64,000 nucleotides of DNA from Sporolactobacillus sp. THM7-7 (GTDB taxonomy: Bacteria; Bacillota; Bacilli; Bacillales; Sporolactobacillaceae): assembly GCF_004153225.1 (NCBI RefSeq), contig NZ_SEMB01000006.1, forward strand, positions 1-64,000, in the 5' to 3' direction. A program made the translations under genes and the position numbers. This document shows, piece by piece, positions 44,436-53,317 of the stretch. Positions within the stretch are counted from its first letter, which is position 1. The number at the start of each line of letters is the position of its first letter. A model generated the notes under the pieces. That model made no database searches and had not been told where the DNA came from. It saw only the letters and a list, made by a program, of their open reading frames with translations.

Positions 44436-45785
44436 TCACAGCCGTTTCTCCAGCGCGTCCCTTTCCGCTTCATAACCTGGCTTTCCGAGAAGGGCGAACA
44501 TATTCTTCTTATACGCTTCGACGCCCGGCTGATCGAACGGATTAATACCGAGCAGATAACCGCTCACCGCACAGGCTTTTTCAAAGAAGTAGATCAGGTA
44601 TCCGAAATGATAAGCCGTCAGTTCGGGCACGCTCACGACGAGCTGCGGGACTTGACCGTCCGTATGGGCCAGTCGAACGCCCTCGGCCGCTTTTTTATTA
44701 ACGAAATCCATCGTTTTCCCTTTAAGAAAATTCAGGTTGTCAAGATTTCCCTCTTCCTCTTTGATGCTTACGTCTCTGCGCGGTTTCTCGACGAGGACGG
44801 CAGTCTCGAACATCAATCGACGGCCCTGCTGAACATACTGGCCGAGCGAGTGCAGATCGGTGCTAAAATCGGCTGACGAAGGATACAGGCCTTTGAAATC
44901 CTTGCCCTCGCTTTCCCCGAACAGCTGCTTCCACCATTCGGAGAAATAGTGCAGATGCGGCTCGTAGTTGACGAGCATTTCAACCGTCTTGCCCTTCTCA
45001 TAAAGCACGTTACGGACCGCCGCATATTGATAAGCCGGATTCCTCCCAAGTTCCGGCTCGCTGAAGTCAGCCGCGGCATCACGCGCGCCCTTCATCAGCG
45101 CTTCGAGATCAATTCCGCTGACAGCGATCGGAAGCAGGCCAACAGCCGTCAGTACCGAATAACGTCCGCCGACGTCGTCCGGAATCACGAACGACTCGTA
45201 ACCTTCTTTGTCGGCCAGTGTCTTCAGTGCCCCTCTGGCCTTATCCGTTGTCGCATAGATGCGCCCTTTCGCTTCTTCCTTTCCGTATTTGTTCTCAAGA
45301 AACTCCCGGAAAATGCGGAAAGCGATCGCCGGTTCCGTCGTGGTCCCCGATTTGGAGATGACATTGACCGAGACGTCCTTATCTTTCAGTACGTCAAACA
45401 ATTCGCTCAGATAGGTGGAGCTAATGCTGTTTCCGGCAAAGAAGACTTGCGGCGTCCGGCGCTCTCCCTTAGGCAGTTCATTATAAAAAGAATGGTTGAG
45501 CGTCTCGATGGCCGCCCGCGCACCGAGGTAGGAACCGCCTATGCCGATCACGACCAGTACATCTGAATCTTTTTTAATTTTTTCGGCCGCTTTCTGAATA
45601 CGGGAAAACTCTTCTTTATCATAGTTTGTCGGCAGATCAAGCCAGCCGAGAAAATCGCTCCCCGCCCCCGTTTTTTCATGGATTTTCCTGTGGGCGGCTG
45701 ATACCGCTGCCGATAAGTAGTCCAATTCATGTTCTGAAAAAAACGGAAGCGCGTGACTGTAATCAAAAGTAACTTTTTGACTCAT
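44436..45785 (-). CDS. pgi: Glucose-6-phosphate isomerase
   Basis: Interconverts glucose-6-phosphate and fructose-6-phosphate in glycolysis. At 449 residues it is the length of the Bacillus enzyme. [16 protein letters not shown] near 78 is the phosphosugar-binding loop, and [20 protein letters not shown] near 138 the SIS motif. [17 protein letters not shown] near 200 and [14 protein letters not shown] near 420 are the PGI signatures. It is a single-gene unit with a terminator and stands next to the DUF378 gene, as pgi and yuzA do in B. subtilis. Confidence 0.97.
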   Translation of the reverse strand: MSQKVTFDYSHALPFFSEHELDYLSAAVSAAHRKIHEKTGAGSDFLGWLDLPTNYDKEEFSRIQKAAEKIKKDSDVLVVIGIGGSYLGARAAIETLNHSFYNELPKGERRTPQVFFAGNSISSTYLSELFDVLKDKDVSVNVISKSGTTTEPAIAFRIFREFLENKYGKEEAKGRIYATTDKARGALKTLADKEGYESFVIPDDVGGRYSVLTAVGLLPIAVSGIDLEALMKGARDAAADFSEPELGRNPAYQYAAVRNVLYEKGKTVEMLVNYEPHLHYFSEWWKQLFGESEGKDFKGLYPSSADFSTDLHSLGQYVQQGRRLMFETAVLVEKPRRDVSIKEEEGNLDNLNFLKGKTMDFVNKKAAEGVRLAHTDGQVPQLVVSVPELTAYHFGYLIYFFEKACAVSGYLLGINPFDQPGVEAYKKNMFALLGKPGYEAERDALEKRL

Positions 45786-46121
45786 TTTCTGATAGCCTCC
45801 AATGTCAGACGATAATCATTCCTCCTTAACTTTACAAGACCTACAGGGCAATTTCAAGTAGAAACCGGTCGTTTCCGGGTAGAGATCGTATGGGCTTGCA
45901 ACCGATTTCACACAACTGTCATAATCGTGATTGGCGAAAAGAAAACGGCAGAAGAACGTTTGGCGAACCAAGGCCTCAGTTATCCCAGCGTTTATACGCT
46001 CATTCGCTGGATTTTGATGCAATCGGCCGGCGTTTCGGATTTTTTGAGTATACCGATGTATATTTTTTCCCATTACAAGGCAAGCTAGTGTTGCATCGAC
46101 CAGCAAAGGAGGAAATATTCT
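45786..46121. other. pgi/DUF378 divergent intergenic region
   Basis: About 335 bp with no convincing gene. TGTATATTTT near 46055 and AAAGGAGG at 46107 are the only clear expression signals, both for the DUF378 gene. No repeat family copy is present. Confidence 0.4.
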
Positions 46122-46352
46122 ATGAGCGGTTTGCAGAAAACATGTCTCACCATCCTGATTATCGGAGGCATAAATTGGGGACTGATCGGCTTCTTTCGAT
46201 TTGATCTGATCGCAGCCATTTTTGGTGGCGCAAATACTTGGCTTGCCCGAATTTGCTATGTTATTGTCGGTCTCAGTGCGCTTTATTGCCTCACCCTTCT
46301 CTTTCAGCCTAACGAAGAATTGGAACGGGAAAGAGAAACGCAGACACGATAA
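46122..46352 (+). CDS. DUF378-family small membrane protein (YuzA-like)
   Basis: A 76-residue protein with two membrane helices. LTILIIGGINWGLIGFFRFDLIAAIFGG carries the conserved GxxNWGLxG/FD core of DUF378. ICYVIVGLSALYCL forms the second helix. A charged tail follows. The place next to pgi matches yuzA in B. subtilis. AAAGGAGGAAATATTCT precedes the ATG. The function of the family is unknown. It ends at a bidirectional terminator shared with asnB. Confidence 0.88.
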   Translation: MSGLQKTCLTILIIGGINWGLIGFFRFDLIAAIFGGANTWLARICYVIVGLSALYCLTLLFQPNEELERERETQTR

Positions 46353-46370
46353 AAGCAGACGATCCCTATC

Positions 46371-46403
46371 AAAAAAGATCCCTCGTTGCCGGGGATCTTT
46401 TTT
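46371..46403. terminator. Bidirectional terminator
   Basis: AAAAAAGATCCC at 46371-46382 pairs perfectly with GGGATCTTTTTT at 46392-46403. It separates the convergent DUF378 and asnB genes. Confidence 0.88.
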
Positions 46404-46432
46404 AATCCTTTCAAAACATATGCCGTCTGATT

Positions 46433-48319
46433 TCAGGCCCGGGCGAGCGACCGTTTGTCAAATGTGATCGTTTTTTCGACATAGATTTGATGCCAGAGCA
46501 TAAACATCAGAATCGTCCAGATTTTCCGGCTGTTGTCGCGCTTACCCGATCGATGATCATCGAGCAGTTTATAGACGTAAGACTTATTAATATAGCGATC
46601 CGTTGCGCTGCTTTTTATCAGTGTTCTTGCCCAGTCGTACAGCTCGTCTTTCAGCCAGATACGGATCGGGACCGGAAATCCAAGCTTCTTGCGGAAAAGA
46701 ATCGAGTCCGGAACGATGCCGCGCATCGCCTCGCGAAATGCGTACTTTGTCGTACCGTCCGCTGTTTTCAAGGACGGGGGCAAGGTGCGCGCCACGTCAA
46801 ACACTTTCTTATCCAGAAACGGAACCCGCAGCTCGAGCGACTGCGCCATCGTCATGCGGTCGGCTTTGACGAGAATGTCTCCACGCAGCCACGTTTTCAT
46901 ATCGACAAGCTGCATCTGCGCTACCTTGTCGTACCCGCTTGCCTGATCGTAGATCGGATGGGTAATATTCGTAAACGGCGTATCCTCAGTGAATGTTTTC
47001 AGCACATATTTCTTCTCTTTTTCATGAAACATGAACGCATTACCGACATAGCGTTCAGTCATCGGTGTGGTACCGCGGAGCAGGTAGCTTCGCCCTTTCA
47101 TGCCGACCGGAAGTTTTTCCGCAAGCGCGTGAATCAGATTTTTCCCGGATTTTGGAACCGCGTCAAACCAGCGAAGGGCAATCGGTTCCCGGTAAATATT
47201 ATACCCTCCGAACAGCTCATCCGATCCTTCTCCGGAGAGAACCACTTTCACGTGCTTTCTCGCTTCCCTTGCAACAAAATAGAGCGGGATCGCCGCCGGA
47301 TCGGCCACAGGATCGTCCATGTGCCAAACGATGCGCGGCAGCTCCTCCAGGAACATCTCGGGCGTCACTTCGACCGAAAAATTCTCAACTCCCAATTTCT
47401 CGGCCGAGTCCCGTGCGATATCGATCTCGTTATAGCCTCTGCTCTGAAACCCGACGGTAAACGTCTTGATATTTTTATTAAAACGCTTCGCGAGCGCGAC
47501 AATGCATGTCGAATCGATTCCGCTTGATAGAAAAGCACCAACCGGCACGTCGCTACGCATATGCATGCGGACCGAATCTACGAGCACACTCTGAATTTTT
47601 TTCACCGCCTCGTCGGCCGTCTGGCTGACCGGCGCAAAAGTCGGGGCCCAGTAAGCCCTATTCTCGAGCGGCTCTCCTTCTCTCTTCAGTAAATAATGTC
47701 CGGGTTCAAGACGGCGGATCTGTTCCGACAGGGTGTACGGTTCGGGAACAAACTGGAAAGTCAGGTAATACTGCAGCGCTTTTTTCGACACCGGATGAGC
47801 CTCTTCTCCGACGAGGAGGCTCTTCTTTTCCGATGCGAAAAAGATTCCATTCTCATTTTCCATGTAATAAAAAGGCTTTATCCCGAAAATGTCACGGGCC
47901 GCAAATAGCGTCTTTTCCTGCTTATCCCAAATGATAAAGGCAAACATGCCGCGTAGCTCTTTCACACACGCTTCGCCGCGGTCCGCATAAAGTGCAACAA
48001 TGACCTCGGTATCGGATGTGGTCTGGAACGTGTATCCTTTATTGATCAGCTCATTTCTAAGTTCTACATAATTATACACTTCACCGTTGAAAGCAATGTA
48101 ATAGCGCTCATTTTCATAAGGAAGCGGCTGGTGTCCCCCGGCAAGGTCGATAATGCTCAGCCGGCGAAAGGCAAGCTGTACCTTATCATCGGTGTAAAAA
48201 CCCGCATCATCCGGCCCCCGGTGTTCAATGATCCCTGCCCGCTTGTTCATCGCATTCTGGTCGTGGCGCCCCGGATGCAAATGATGATTTTTCGCTATGT
48301 AGCCGCAAAAACCGCACAC
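46433..48319 (-). CDS. asnB: Asparagine synthetase (glutamine-hydrolysing)
   Basis: Makes asparagine from aspartate, glutamine and ATP. The correct start is the GTG at 48319 after AAAGGGGATATTTTT. It exposes the nucleophile Cys2 (MCGFCGYI) once Met is removed; the longer frame upstream would bury it. The glutaminase domain runs to about 210 (HRGPDDAG, then FNGEVYNYVELR). The synthetase domain has the PP-loop SSGIDST near 265 and SGEGSDELFGGYN near 370. At 628 residues it matches B. subtilis AsnB. B. subtilis AsnB relatives also include a peptidoglycan amidase, so an amidation role is not excluded. Confidence 0.94.
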   Translation of the reverse strand: MCGFCGYIAKNHHLHPGRHDQNAMNKRAGIIEHRGPDDAGFYTDDKVQLAFRRLSIIDLAGGHQPLPYENERYYIAFNGEVYNYVELRNELINKGYTFQTTSDTEVIVALYADRGEACVKELRGMFAFIIWDKQEKTLFAARDIFGIKPFYYMENENGIFFASEKKSLLVGEEAHPVSKKALQYYLTFQFVPEPYTLSEQIRRLEPGHYLLKREGEPLENRAYWAPTFAPVSQTADEAVKKIQSVLVDSVRMHMRSDVPVGAFLSSGIDSTCIVALAKRFNKNIKTFTVGFQSRGYNEIDIARDSAEKLGVENFSVEVTPEMFLEELPRIVWHMDDPVADPAAIPLYFVAREARKHVKVVLSGEGSDELFGGYNIYREPIALRWFDAVPKSGKNLIHALAEKLPVGMKGRSYLLRGTTPMTERYVGNAFMFHEKEKKYVLKTFTEDTPFTNITHPIYDQASGYDKVAQMQLVDMKTWLRGDILVKADRMTMAQSLELRVPFLDKKVFDVARTLPPSLKTADGTTKYAFREAMRGIVPDSILFRKKLGFPVPIRIWLKDELYDWARTLIKSSATDRYINKSYVYKLLDDHRSGKRDNSRKIWTILMFMLWHQIYVEKTITFDKRSLARA

Positions 48320-48397
48320 AAAAATATCCCCTTTCAAAAGTGCCTGATCATCATGGGCAGTAGTGGCCTGCATCAAGCAGATATTCATTATAGAGGA

Positions 48398-48462
48398 TGT
48401 TTGAAAAAGCCCAGGAAACTGGCTGCTGTCTGCAGTATCCGCTTCCTTCTCCTTTTCAAACG
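48398..48462. repeat. Dispersed intergenic repeat, family 1 copy D
   Basis: TGTTTGAAAAAG to CTTTTCAAACG, a short 65-bp copy with one matched change in each inverted end. It lies 79 bp before the asnB start. The rest of this 310-bp gap holds no gene I can support. Confidence 0.65.
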
Positions 48463-48632
48463 CACTCTCATAATAACTTAGTTTACCATTCCAGCGTCTT
48501 ATTTTATAGATCTGAAAGAGGATACGGACAATTTCCCAATAATGACTACTTTTAAAAAATTCAGGATCTGGAGTATACAGTAACGTTCGGTACAGACTGA
48601 AATATCCCCTTTTCTCCGCGCTGTTTTTGTTA

Positions 48633-48851
48633 TTATTTCTTATCGCCCTCCGTTTCCATGAAAAAATCTTCAATCGGTACATTGAGTATCGTAGCGACCT
48701 TGGCCAATGTTTCCGCGGTAATCTTGCTTCGCCCCGATTCCAGATAATAATAACCATTCGGGCTTTGATAGCCCAGCTTTTCCGACATTTTTTCTAACGA
48801 CATCTGCTCTTTTCTCAGCTTTTTCAGCTTCTTCAGATCAACGGTTAGCAT
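48633..48851 (-). CDS. XRE-family helix-turn-helix protein, 72 residues
   Basis: A minimal Cro/cI-type DNA-binding protein. KLRKEQMSLEKMSEKLGYQSPNGYYYLESGRSKITAETLAKVATILNVPIEDFF is one complete HTH_3 domain with almost nothing else. It lies divergent from the larger XRE gene at 49031, and two TTTGGCAATT direct repeats fall in the space between them. That suggests reciprocal or shared regulation. No target genes can be named. The start follows GGTGGGATTAAACGT. Confidence 0.85.
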   Translation of the reverse strand: MLTVDLKKLKKLRKEQMSLEKMSEKLGYQSPNGYYYLESGRSKITAETLAKVATILNVPIEDFFMETEGDKK

Positions 48852-48873
48852 ACGTTTAATCCCACCTTACCCC

Positions 48874-48945
48874 TTTGGCAATTTTTGATATATTATACCA
48901 TTTTTGAGCTAATTTTTATATCGGTGTTTATCCATTTTGGCAATT
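48874..48945. promoter_or_regulatory. Direct repeats between the divergent XRE genes
   Basis: TTTGGCAATT occurs at 48874-48883 and again at 48936-48945, 62 bp apart. A minus-strand TATAAT lies between them near 48893. These are candidate operator half-sites for one of the XRE proteins. Confidence 0.45.
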
Positions 48946-49030
48946 ACCCGTACGGTAAAATCATAACATGATAGAATGCCTATTGTTACCAAATACATAT
49001 AAATTATATCAAGTTGGAGGAACAGATTCG

Positions 49031-49402
49031 ATGGGTAACATGCTCGGCAGCAGAATTCGTTTCCTTCGCGAAGAGCGGCATCTATCGCAGCTGGAAATGG
49101 CAAAAGAACTGAATATTTCGAACGTTCAGCTGAGCCGCTATGAATCAGGCGCTCGGAAACCCGACCCCGAAACGATCGTCCGGATTGCCGATTTTCTCGG
49201 GGTGTCTGCGGATTATCTGCTGGGACGCACAACCTCCGTGCGAGAAGTCCCTCCCGACTATGCCAGCCGGGATGACATTCGGCTTATCCTACAATGTAAA
49301 AAGACACCCGCTCTTTATGCATTGATTCAGGACCTGTCCCGTCATCCAGAAAAAACCGACCTGATGATAAAAATTTGGGAAGCGGTAAAAGAAGCGCATT
49401 AA
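49031..49402 (+). CDS. XRE-family transcriptional regulator, 123 residues
   Basis: The HTH_3 domain lies in residues 5-62 (IRFLREERHLSQLEMAKELNISNVQLSRYESGARKPDPETIVRIADFLGVSADYLLGR). A second, helical domain of about 55 residues follows, as in SinR-like and phage-type repressors. I chose the ATG ten bases after TTGGAGG; the frame opens 21 codons earlier without a site. The gene is divergent from the smaller XRE gene and ends at a hairpin shared with ndh. No phage or defence genes lie beside it. Confidence 0.88.
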   Translation: MGNMLGSRIRFLREERHLSQLEMAKELNISNVQLSRYESGARKPDPETIVRIADFLGVSADYLLGRTTSVREVPPDYASRDDIRLILQCKKTPALYALIQDLSRHPEKTDLMIKIWEAVKEAH

Positions 49403-49540
49403 CCGTTTCCATTTCGTAAAAATTTGACAAATGAAGCTTTCGGCGCCGGTTTGATCCGTCATTGTGACACGCAGGACGCGGCGCTTCGTTCGGCCGCTTA
49501 TCCTTTATTTCCGCTAGAATTTTATGCTTTCTTTATGAAA

Positions 49541-49592
49541 AAAAGATCCCGAGGTGATAGGTTCGTTCTCTCACTTCGGGATTTGTTTTTTC
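49541..49592. terminator. Bidirectional terminator
   Basis: ATCCCGAGGTGA at 49546-49557 pairs with TCACTTCGGGAT at 49571-49582, with one G-U pair, flanked by A and T runs. It lies between the convergent XRE and ndh genes. Confidence 0.85.
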
Positions 49593-49648
49593 TTTCAATG
49601 GCCTTGATTCTTTTCCGCACTTTTTCCGTTCTTTCGGTTTTCAGCGGG

Positions 49649-50866
49649 TTACAGCAGATTTAATTTGCCTTTTTTAAGCACCAGTCCGACACCGCCAAGC
49701 ATAAGCAGATAGCGGTCGTCAATCACTTTCTTCATGACGGCTGCCGGCCGGCCGGTCAGTTTCTTATCAAATACAACCCCGATCGCGTCTTTTTCACCGA
49801 GTGAAGCGACCGTCCCTTTCTGCTTATAAACGAATTTTTCTGTTGGTTCGCCTTCGATCAGATGCTTCAGATTCTTCGCAATAACCTCAGCCTGCTGAAT
49901 CGCGATCTGTGCGGTTGGCGGATACGGGCGTTCGTCCGGGGCCGGAAAAACAACCGCGCAGTCGCCGACGGCAAAGACGCTGTCATCGTCCGGGGCGCGC
50001 ATGTCTTCTCTGACCTGGATCTTGCCACGATTCGTTTCAAAACCTGAATCTGCCGGAATATGATTGGCCTTGACCCCACCGGTCCAGACGACGGTCCCTG
50101 CCGTGATTTCTTCCAGTTCCTCGCTGCCCTGCTTTTGAACTTTAACCCCGTCCGGAGTCGCTTCTTTGATAAAGGTGCTGAGCTTGAATTCAACCCCTTT
50201 GCCTTCCAGATAGGCCTGAGCGTGTTCCGCCAGATCGCGTTCAAAAGGAGGGAGAACGAGCGGCGTACCTTCAACATCGATGATTTTGACTTTGGCCGGA
50301 TCAATATCGTATTCGCGGCATAGCTTCGGAATCCGGTCGACGAGTTCGCCGAGGAATTCCACGCCGGTCAGGCCGGCGCCGCCGACAACAATCGTCAGAT
50401 CGCTGTCTTTAGCCTCCGGATCGTTATTATAGCTGGCAAATTTGTATTCAATGTGCTCGCGAATCTTTCGTGCCGTATTGACACTGCGGATCGCAAAGGC
50501 ATTTTCTTCCAGACCCTTAATGCCAAATGTATTCGATTCAAAGCCCAGTCCGATAACCAGATAGTCGTAGCTCAGTTCGCCGTTTTTCAGAACAACTTTT
50601 TTGTTTTCCTTATCGATGGATTGTACTGAGTCCTGAATAAAATTGACCCGATTTGTGTTAACAACATTCTTGATAAGCATTCTCGTCCGATCATGATGAA
50701 TCGTTCCCGCCGCCGCCTCGTGCAGCCAGGTCGTCTGATAATGATAATTGTGCTTATTGACGAGCGTAATATCCGCATCGTCCGGACTTAATTCCTTGGT
50801 TAGTCGGACCGTCGTCATCATGCCGCCGTAACCGGCACCAAGAATTAATATTTTCGGCTTACCCAT
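49649..50866 (-). CDS. ndh: Type II NADH dehydrogenase (YumB-like)
   Basis: Single-subunit NADH:menaquinone oxidoreductase at the inner face of the membrane; it does not pump protons. The 405-residue protein has the FAD site ILGAGYGGMMTTVRL near 7 and the NADH site VVGGAGLTGVEFLGELV near 165. AVGDCAVVFP near 300 and the short hydrophobic C terminus GGVGLVLKKGKLNLL are also present. It matches the length of B. subtilis YumB. A Rex-type operator lies 49 bp upstream, so the NADH/NAD ratio probably controls it. It uses the menaquinone made by menB, menE and menA. Confidence 0.94.
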   Translation of the reverse strand: MGKPKILILGAGYGGMMTTVRLTKELSPDDADITLVNKHNYHYQTTWLHEAAAGTIHHDRTRMLIKNVVNTNRVNFIQDSVQSIDKENKKVVLKNGELSYDYLVIGLGFESNTFGIKGLEENAFAIRSVNTARKIREHIEYKFASYNNDPEAKDSDLTIVVGGAGLTGVEFLGELVDRIPKLCREYDIDPAKVKIIDVEGTPLVLPPFERDLAEHAQAYLEGKGVEFKLSTFIKEATPDGVKVQKQGSEELEEITAGTVVWTGGVKANHIPADSGFETNRGKIQVREDMRAPDDDSVFAVGDCAVVFPAPDERPYPPTAQIAIQQAEVIAKNLKHLIEGEPTEKFVYKQKGTVASLGEKDAIGVVFDKKLTGRPAAVMKKVIDDRYLLMLGGVGLVLKKGKLNLL

Positions 50867-50914
50867 GATACCAAGCCACCTCTTTAATCATATTTTTAAG
50901 AAACAGTCATCAAT

Positions 50915-50932
50915 TTGAGATTTAAATCACAA
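50915..50932 (-). promoter_or_regulatory. Rex-type redox operator at ndh
   Basis: TTGAGA-TTTAAA-TCACAA on the plus strand differs from the TTGTGA-W6-TCACAA consensus by one base. It lies between the promoter and the start of ndh. Rex control of ndh is known in B. subtilis. Confidence 0.7.
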
Positions 50933-50964
50933 ATTATGAGCGAATGATACCTTTGACAGTACTT

Positions 50965-50993
50965 ATATTATGTCTTTTTTGTTAACATTTCAA
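50965..50993 (-). promoter_or_regulatory. Candidate ndh promoter
   Basis: On the minus strand, TTGAAA, a 17-bp spacer and TAATAT. Transcription would start about 15 bp before the Rex-type site. Confidence 0.55.
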
Positions 50994-51182
50994 GCGCAAA
51001 AAACATTTTCCGAAGAAAGTTCGTCGATTGTGTACACCATTTGTATTTTTCCGCGAAAAATGGCGGTTTCTTAGCCGTCTCTCTGAATGTTCACGCTTTC
51101 ATTTCTGAATAAAATGAAGATCCGCTCTTGACAAAGGGATCATATGTCTTCCCTTTTTATTTTGTGCGGACCCGAAGAAAAA

Positions 51183-51216
51183 ACATCTTCCTCTTTTGCA
51201 TTAAAGAGAAAGATGT
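51183..51216 (-). terminator. Terminator after the A-type carrier gene
   Basis: ACATCTTCCTCTTT at 51183-51196 pairs with AAAGAGAAAGATGT at 51203-51216, with one G-U pair; the minus strand continues TTTTTTC. The remaining 180 bp up to the ndh promoter show no gene. Confidence 0.85.
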
Positions 51217-51242
51217 CATCCATTTTCTGGACTATTTAAACC

Positions 51243-51608
51243 TCAGCAGCCGCAGTCCTTCGCCGGCTCCCCGGCATTTTCTTCTGTCTTGAATGAATGC
51301 CCGCAACCGCACGTGGAAATCGCATTCGGGTTGTCAATCGTGAAACCGCCGCCGGAGAGGTTTTGCTTAAAGTCGATCGTTACGCCGTTTAAAAGCGGGG
51401 CGCTGTTCTTATCGACCACAATCTTTAAGCCGTTATCTTCAATGGAAAGATCGCCGTCGATTATTTTGTCGTCAAATCCCATACCGTATGTCAGACCCGA
51501 ACAGCCTCCGCCGCCAACCCCGACGCGAAGAAACAGATTTTCCCCGGGTTCTTCTTTGATCATTTCCTTAACGCGGTAATTGGCCGCCTCCGTCAGTGTA
51601 ATATTCAT
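51243..51608 (-). CDS. A-type Fe-S cluster carrier (ErpA/YutM)
   Basis: A 121-residue A-type carrier that passes Fe-S clusters to targets. The three ligand cysteines are visible: one in GGGCSGLTYGM near 36 and the pair in STCGCGHSF near 101-103. A C-terminal KDCGC adds two cysteines beyond the core, as in several Bacillales proteins. It corresponds to YutM of B. subtilis and lies beside dapF as there. It works with SufB, SufU and the NifU-like YutI found later in this window. Confidence 0.92.
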   Translation of the reverse strand: MNITLTEAANYRVKEMIKEEPGENLFLRVGVGGGGCSGLTYGMGFDDKIIDGDLSIEDNGLKIVVDKNSAPLLNGVTIDFKQNLSGGGFTIDNPNAISTCGCGHSFKTEENAGEPAKDCGC

Positions 51609-51679
51609 TTATCCATTCATCTCCTTTTTAATCTAATCACAGTCACATCTAAGTTAATTATAGCGTGAAATGAAAAGGA

Positions 51680-52588
51680 TCACAAATCGGCCGCCGAGTG
51701 ACTTTTTTCAACGGTTCCTTCCGGCAAAAAATAGACGCCGTCGCAAATCGTCTCTGCGCTCCCCGTCATCAGAACGTGATTAGAGGACGCCTGCCATTTA
51801 ACCGATAGGTCTCCGCCGGCCAGATGCACCGTCACCGGAACATCTTTTTTGATCCGCGACTCAAGGATCGAAGCAACGACCGCGGCGCAGGCCCCCGTCC
51901 CACAGGCCTGGGTGATTCCCGAGCCGCGCTCCCACACCCGATAATCAAGCGCACTGTCCGAAAGCGGATGAACGAAGCCGATGTTCGCGCCATTTGGAAA
52001 CAGCGGATACGTATCGGCAAGCAACGAGCCCAGTTCATGAATCGGGGCCGTCTCGACGTCGTTTACAAAAAACAAGGCGTGCGGATTGCCCATCGACACG
52101 GCGGTAAACGCGTAGGCTGTTTGGCCGACATGCAGCGGTTCACGGACAACCCGGCTTTCCGGATCGCCGCCGGCCAGCGGTATCCTCCCGCGCTCCAGGA
52201 TCGGCTCTCCCATATCGATCGTAACCTGGCTGACGCATCTGTCTTCAAGATGGACCTTGGCCTGCATGATTCCCGCCAGCGTCTCGATCGAAAACCGGTT
52301 TTTTTGGACCAGCTCATGCTCGACGACGTACTTGGCCACGCACCTCAGCCCGTTTCCGCAGTTTTTAGCTTCCGAGCCATCTTTATTGAAAATTCTCATC
52401 TGGACATCTGCCCGGTCCGATGGCAGGATCAGAATCAGCCCGTCGGAACCGATCCCTCTGAACGGGTCGGAAACCCGTCTCGATAAGTCGGCAGGCGACG
52501 CGATATCCAGCGGGTGGCTGATGCCGTCCAGATAGATATAACAATTGCCAAGTCCATGCATTTTAGTAAAGCGATAGGATTTTTGCAC
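51680..52588 (-). CDS. dapF: Diaminopimelate epimerase
   Basis: Converts LL- to meso-diaminopimelate for lysine and peptidoglycan. I chose the GTG nine bases after GGAG, giving 302 residues and the family start YRFTKMHGLGN; an ATG 14 codons earlier is open. Both catalytic cysteines are present: NCGNGLRC near 73 and QACGTGACAA near 225. TAVSMGNPHA and FVNDV fit the family. The gene order with the A-type carrier matches B. subtilis. Repeat copy E lies just upstream. Confidence 0.96.
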   Translation of the reverse strand: MQKSYRFTKMHGLGNCYIYLDGISHPLDIASPADLSRRVSDPFRGIGSDGLILILPSDRADVQMRIFNKDGSEAKNCGNGLRCVAKYVVEHELVQKNRFSIETLAGIMQAKVHLEDRCVSQVTIDMGEPILERGRIPLAGGDPESRVVREPLHVGQTAYAFTAVSMGNPHALFFVNDVETAPIHELGSLLADTYPLFPNGANIGFVHPLSDSALDYRVWERGSGITQACGTGACAAVVASILESRIKKDVPVTVHLAGGDLSVKWQASSNHVLMTGSAETICDGVYFLPEGTVEKSHSAADL

Positions 52589-52623
52589 CGTAGTCAACTC
52601 CAGTTTTATTTCAGATAAGCGGG

Positions 52624-52696
52624 CGTTCAATAAATCCCGGAAAATGACTGACCGATCTTAACGTCCACTTGCTTCTCCCTCATCGTTTCGAAGAGA
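52624..52696. repeat. Dispersed intergenic repeat, family 1 copy E (degenerate)
   Basis: CGTTCAATAAATCCCGGAAA is a worn form of the family's 5' end, then AACGTCCACTTGCTTCTCC matches copy B, and CGTTTCGAAGAG is the far end. It lies 36 bp before dapF. Confidence 0.55.
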
Positions 52697-52709
52697 TTCC
52701 TGTCAACAA

Positions 52710-52940
52710 TTATCGAAGGGGCTTTGTAGCCCAGACATAGTCGCTATCCATGCTTTCGACCACAATTTTTTCGCGGCAGCAAGGCATGATAATGTGCGTC
52801 TTGATCCCTTCGAACGCCCCTTTTATCGCTTCTTTCTTCATCGGAATTAGAACGGACGAGGTATGGCAGAACGGACATTCTTCAAAGTAAATGTCGTTCC
52901 TCACGCGTTCATACGGCCAGCTGTGGTGAAAGTTGATCAT
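52710..52940 (-). CDS. Small conserved-looking protein with two cysteine pairs
   Basis: I do not recognise a named family. The 76-residue protein begins MINFHHSWPYERVRNDIYFEE. It has a CPFC pair near 23-26 and a CC pair near 53-54 (MPCCREK), spaced as a possible zinc site. The start is the ATG five bases after AAGGAG. It lies between dapF and yuzB on the same strand, 120 bp from dapF with repeat copy E between. No signal peptide or membrane segment is seen. Its place in an otherwise conserved block suggests a real Bacillales gene of unknown role. Confidence 0.75.
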   Translation of the reverse strand: MINFHHSWPYERVRNDIYFEECPFCHTSSVLIPMKKEAIKGAFEGIKTHIIMPCCREKIVVESMDSDYVWATKPLR

Positions 52941-53136
52941 ACCTTCTCCTTCTTTCAGAATCAATTCTGCTTTTGATTTCTAATTTTATCACGACCAAAG
53001 CCATCAGTCATGGAAAAAAGCTGACCCGGTCAATCATGAAGAAAAATGATGGACGGTCTTTGATACAGTCAGAGGCTTCATTTTCTGATCCCATTTTCGG
53101 TATATTTTTTATATTTTTAACCTCATGACTTTGTTC

Positions 53137-53307
53137 ATGGATATTGTTGATTATCACGACATTCACTCGCTTTCCGCGGGCGATTCGTAAGCCTCCTCAC
53201 TCGAAAATCCTCGCTGCGGGATCTCACTTGGCTCGCTTTTCCCGCAGGAGTCTCGCGAATGTTGTTTTTTTCATATCGATCAAAATAAACAGCCTTATTT
53301 AACATAG
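53137..53307. repeat. Dispersed repeat family 2, long copy
   Basis: ATGGATATTGTTGATT to TTTAACATAG, 171 bp. The interior has CTCGCTTTCCGCGGGCGATT and CCCGCAGGAGTCTCGCGAA, an inverted GC-rich core. It resembles an intergenic repeat I recall from other Bacillaceae genomes. It sits next to a terminator, as the short copy does. Confidence 0.75.
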
Positions 53308-53317
53308 TCAACCGAAT

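Noticed and set aside
44949-45566. 205-codon plus-strand open frame over pgi
   Set aside because: Antisense to pgi, with no domain and no ribosome site.
46487-47527. 346-codon plus-strand open frame over asnB
   Set aside because: Fully antisense to asnB, with no recognisable domain.
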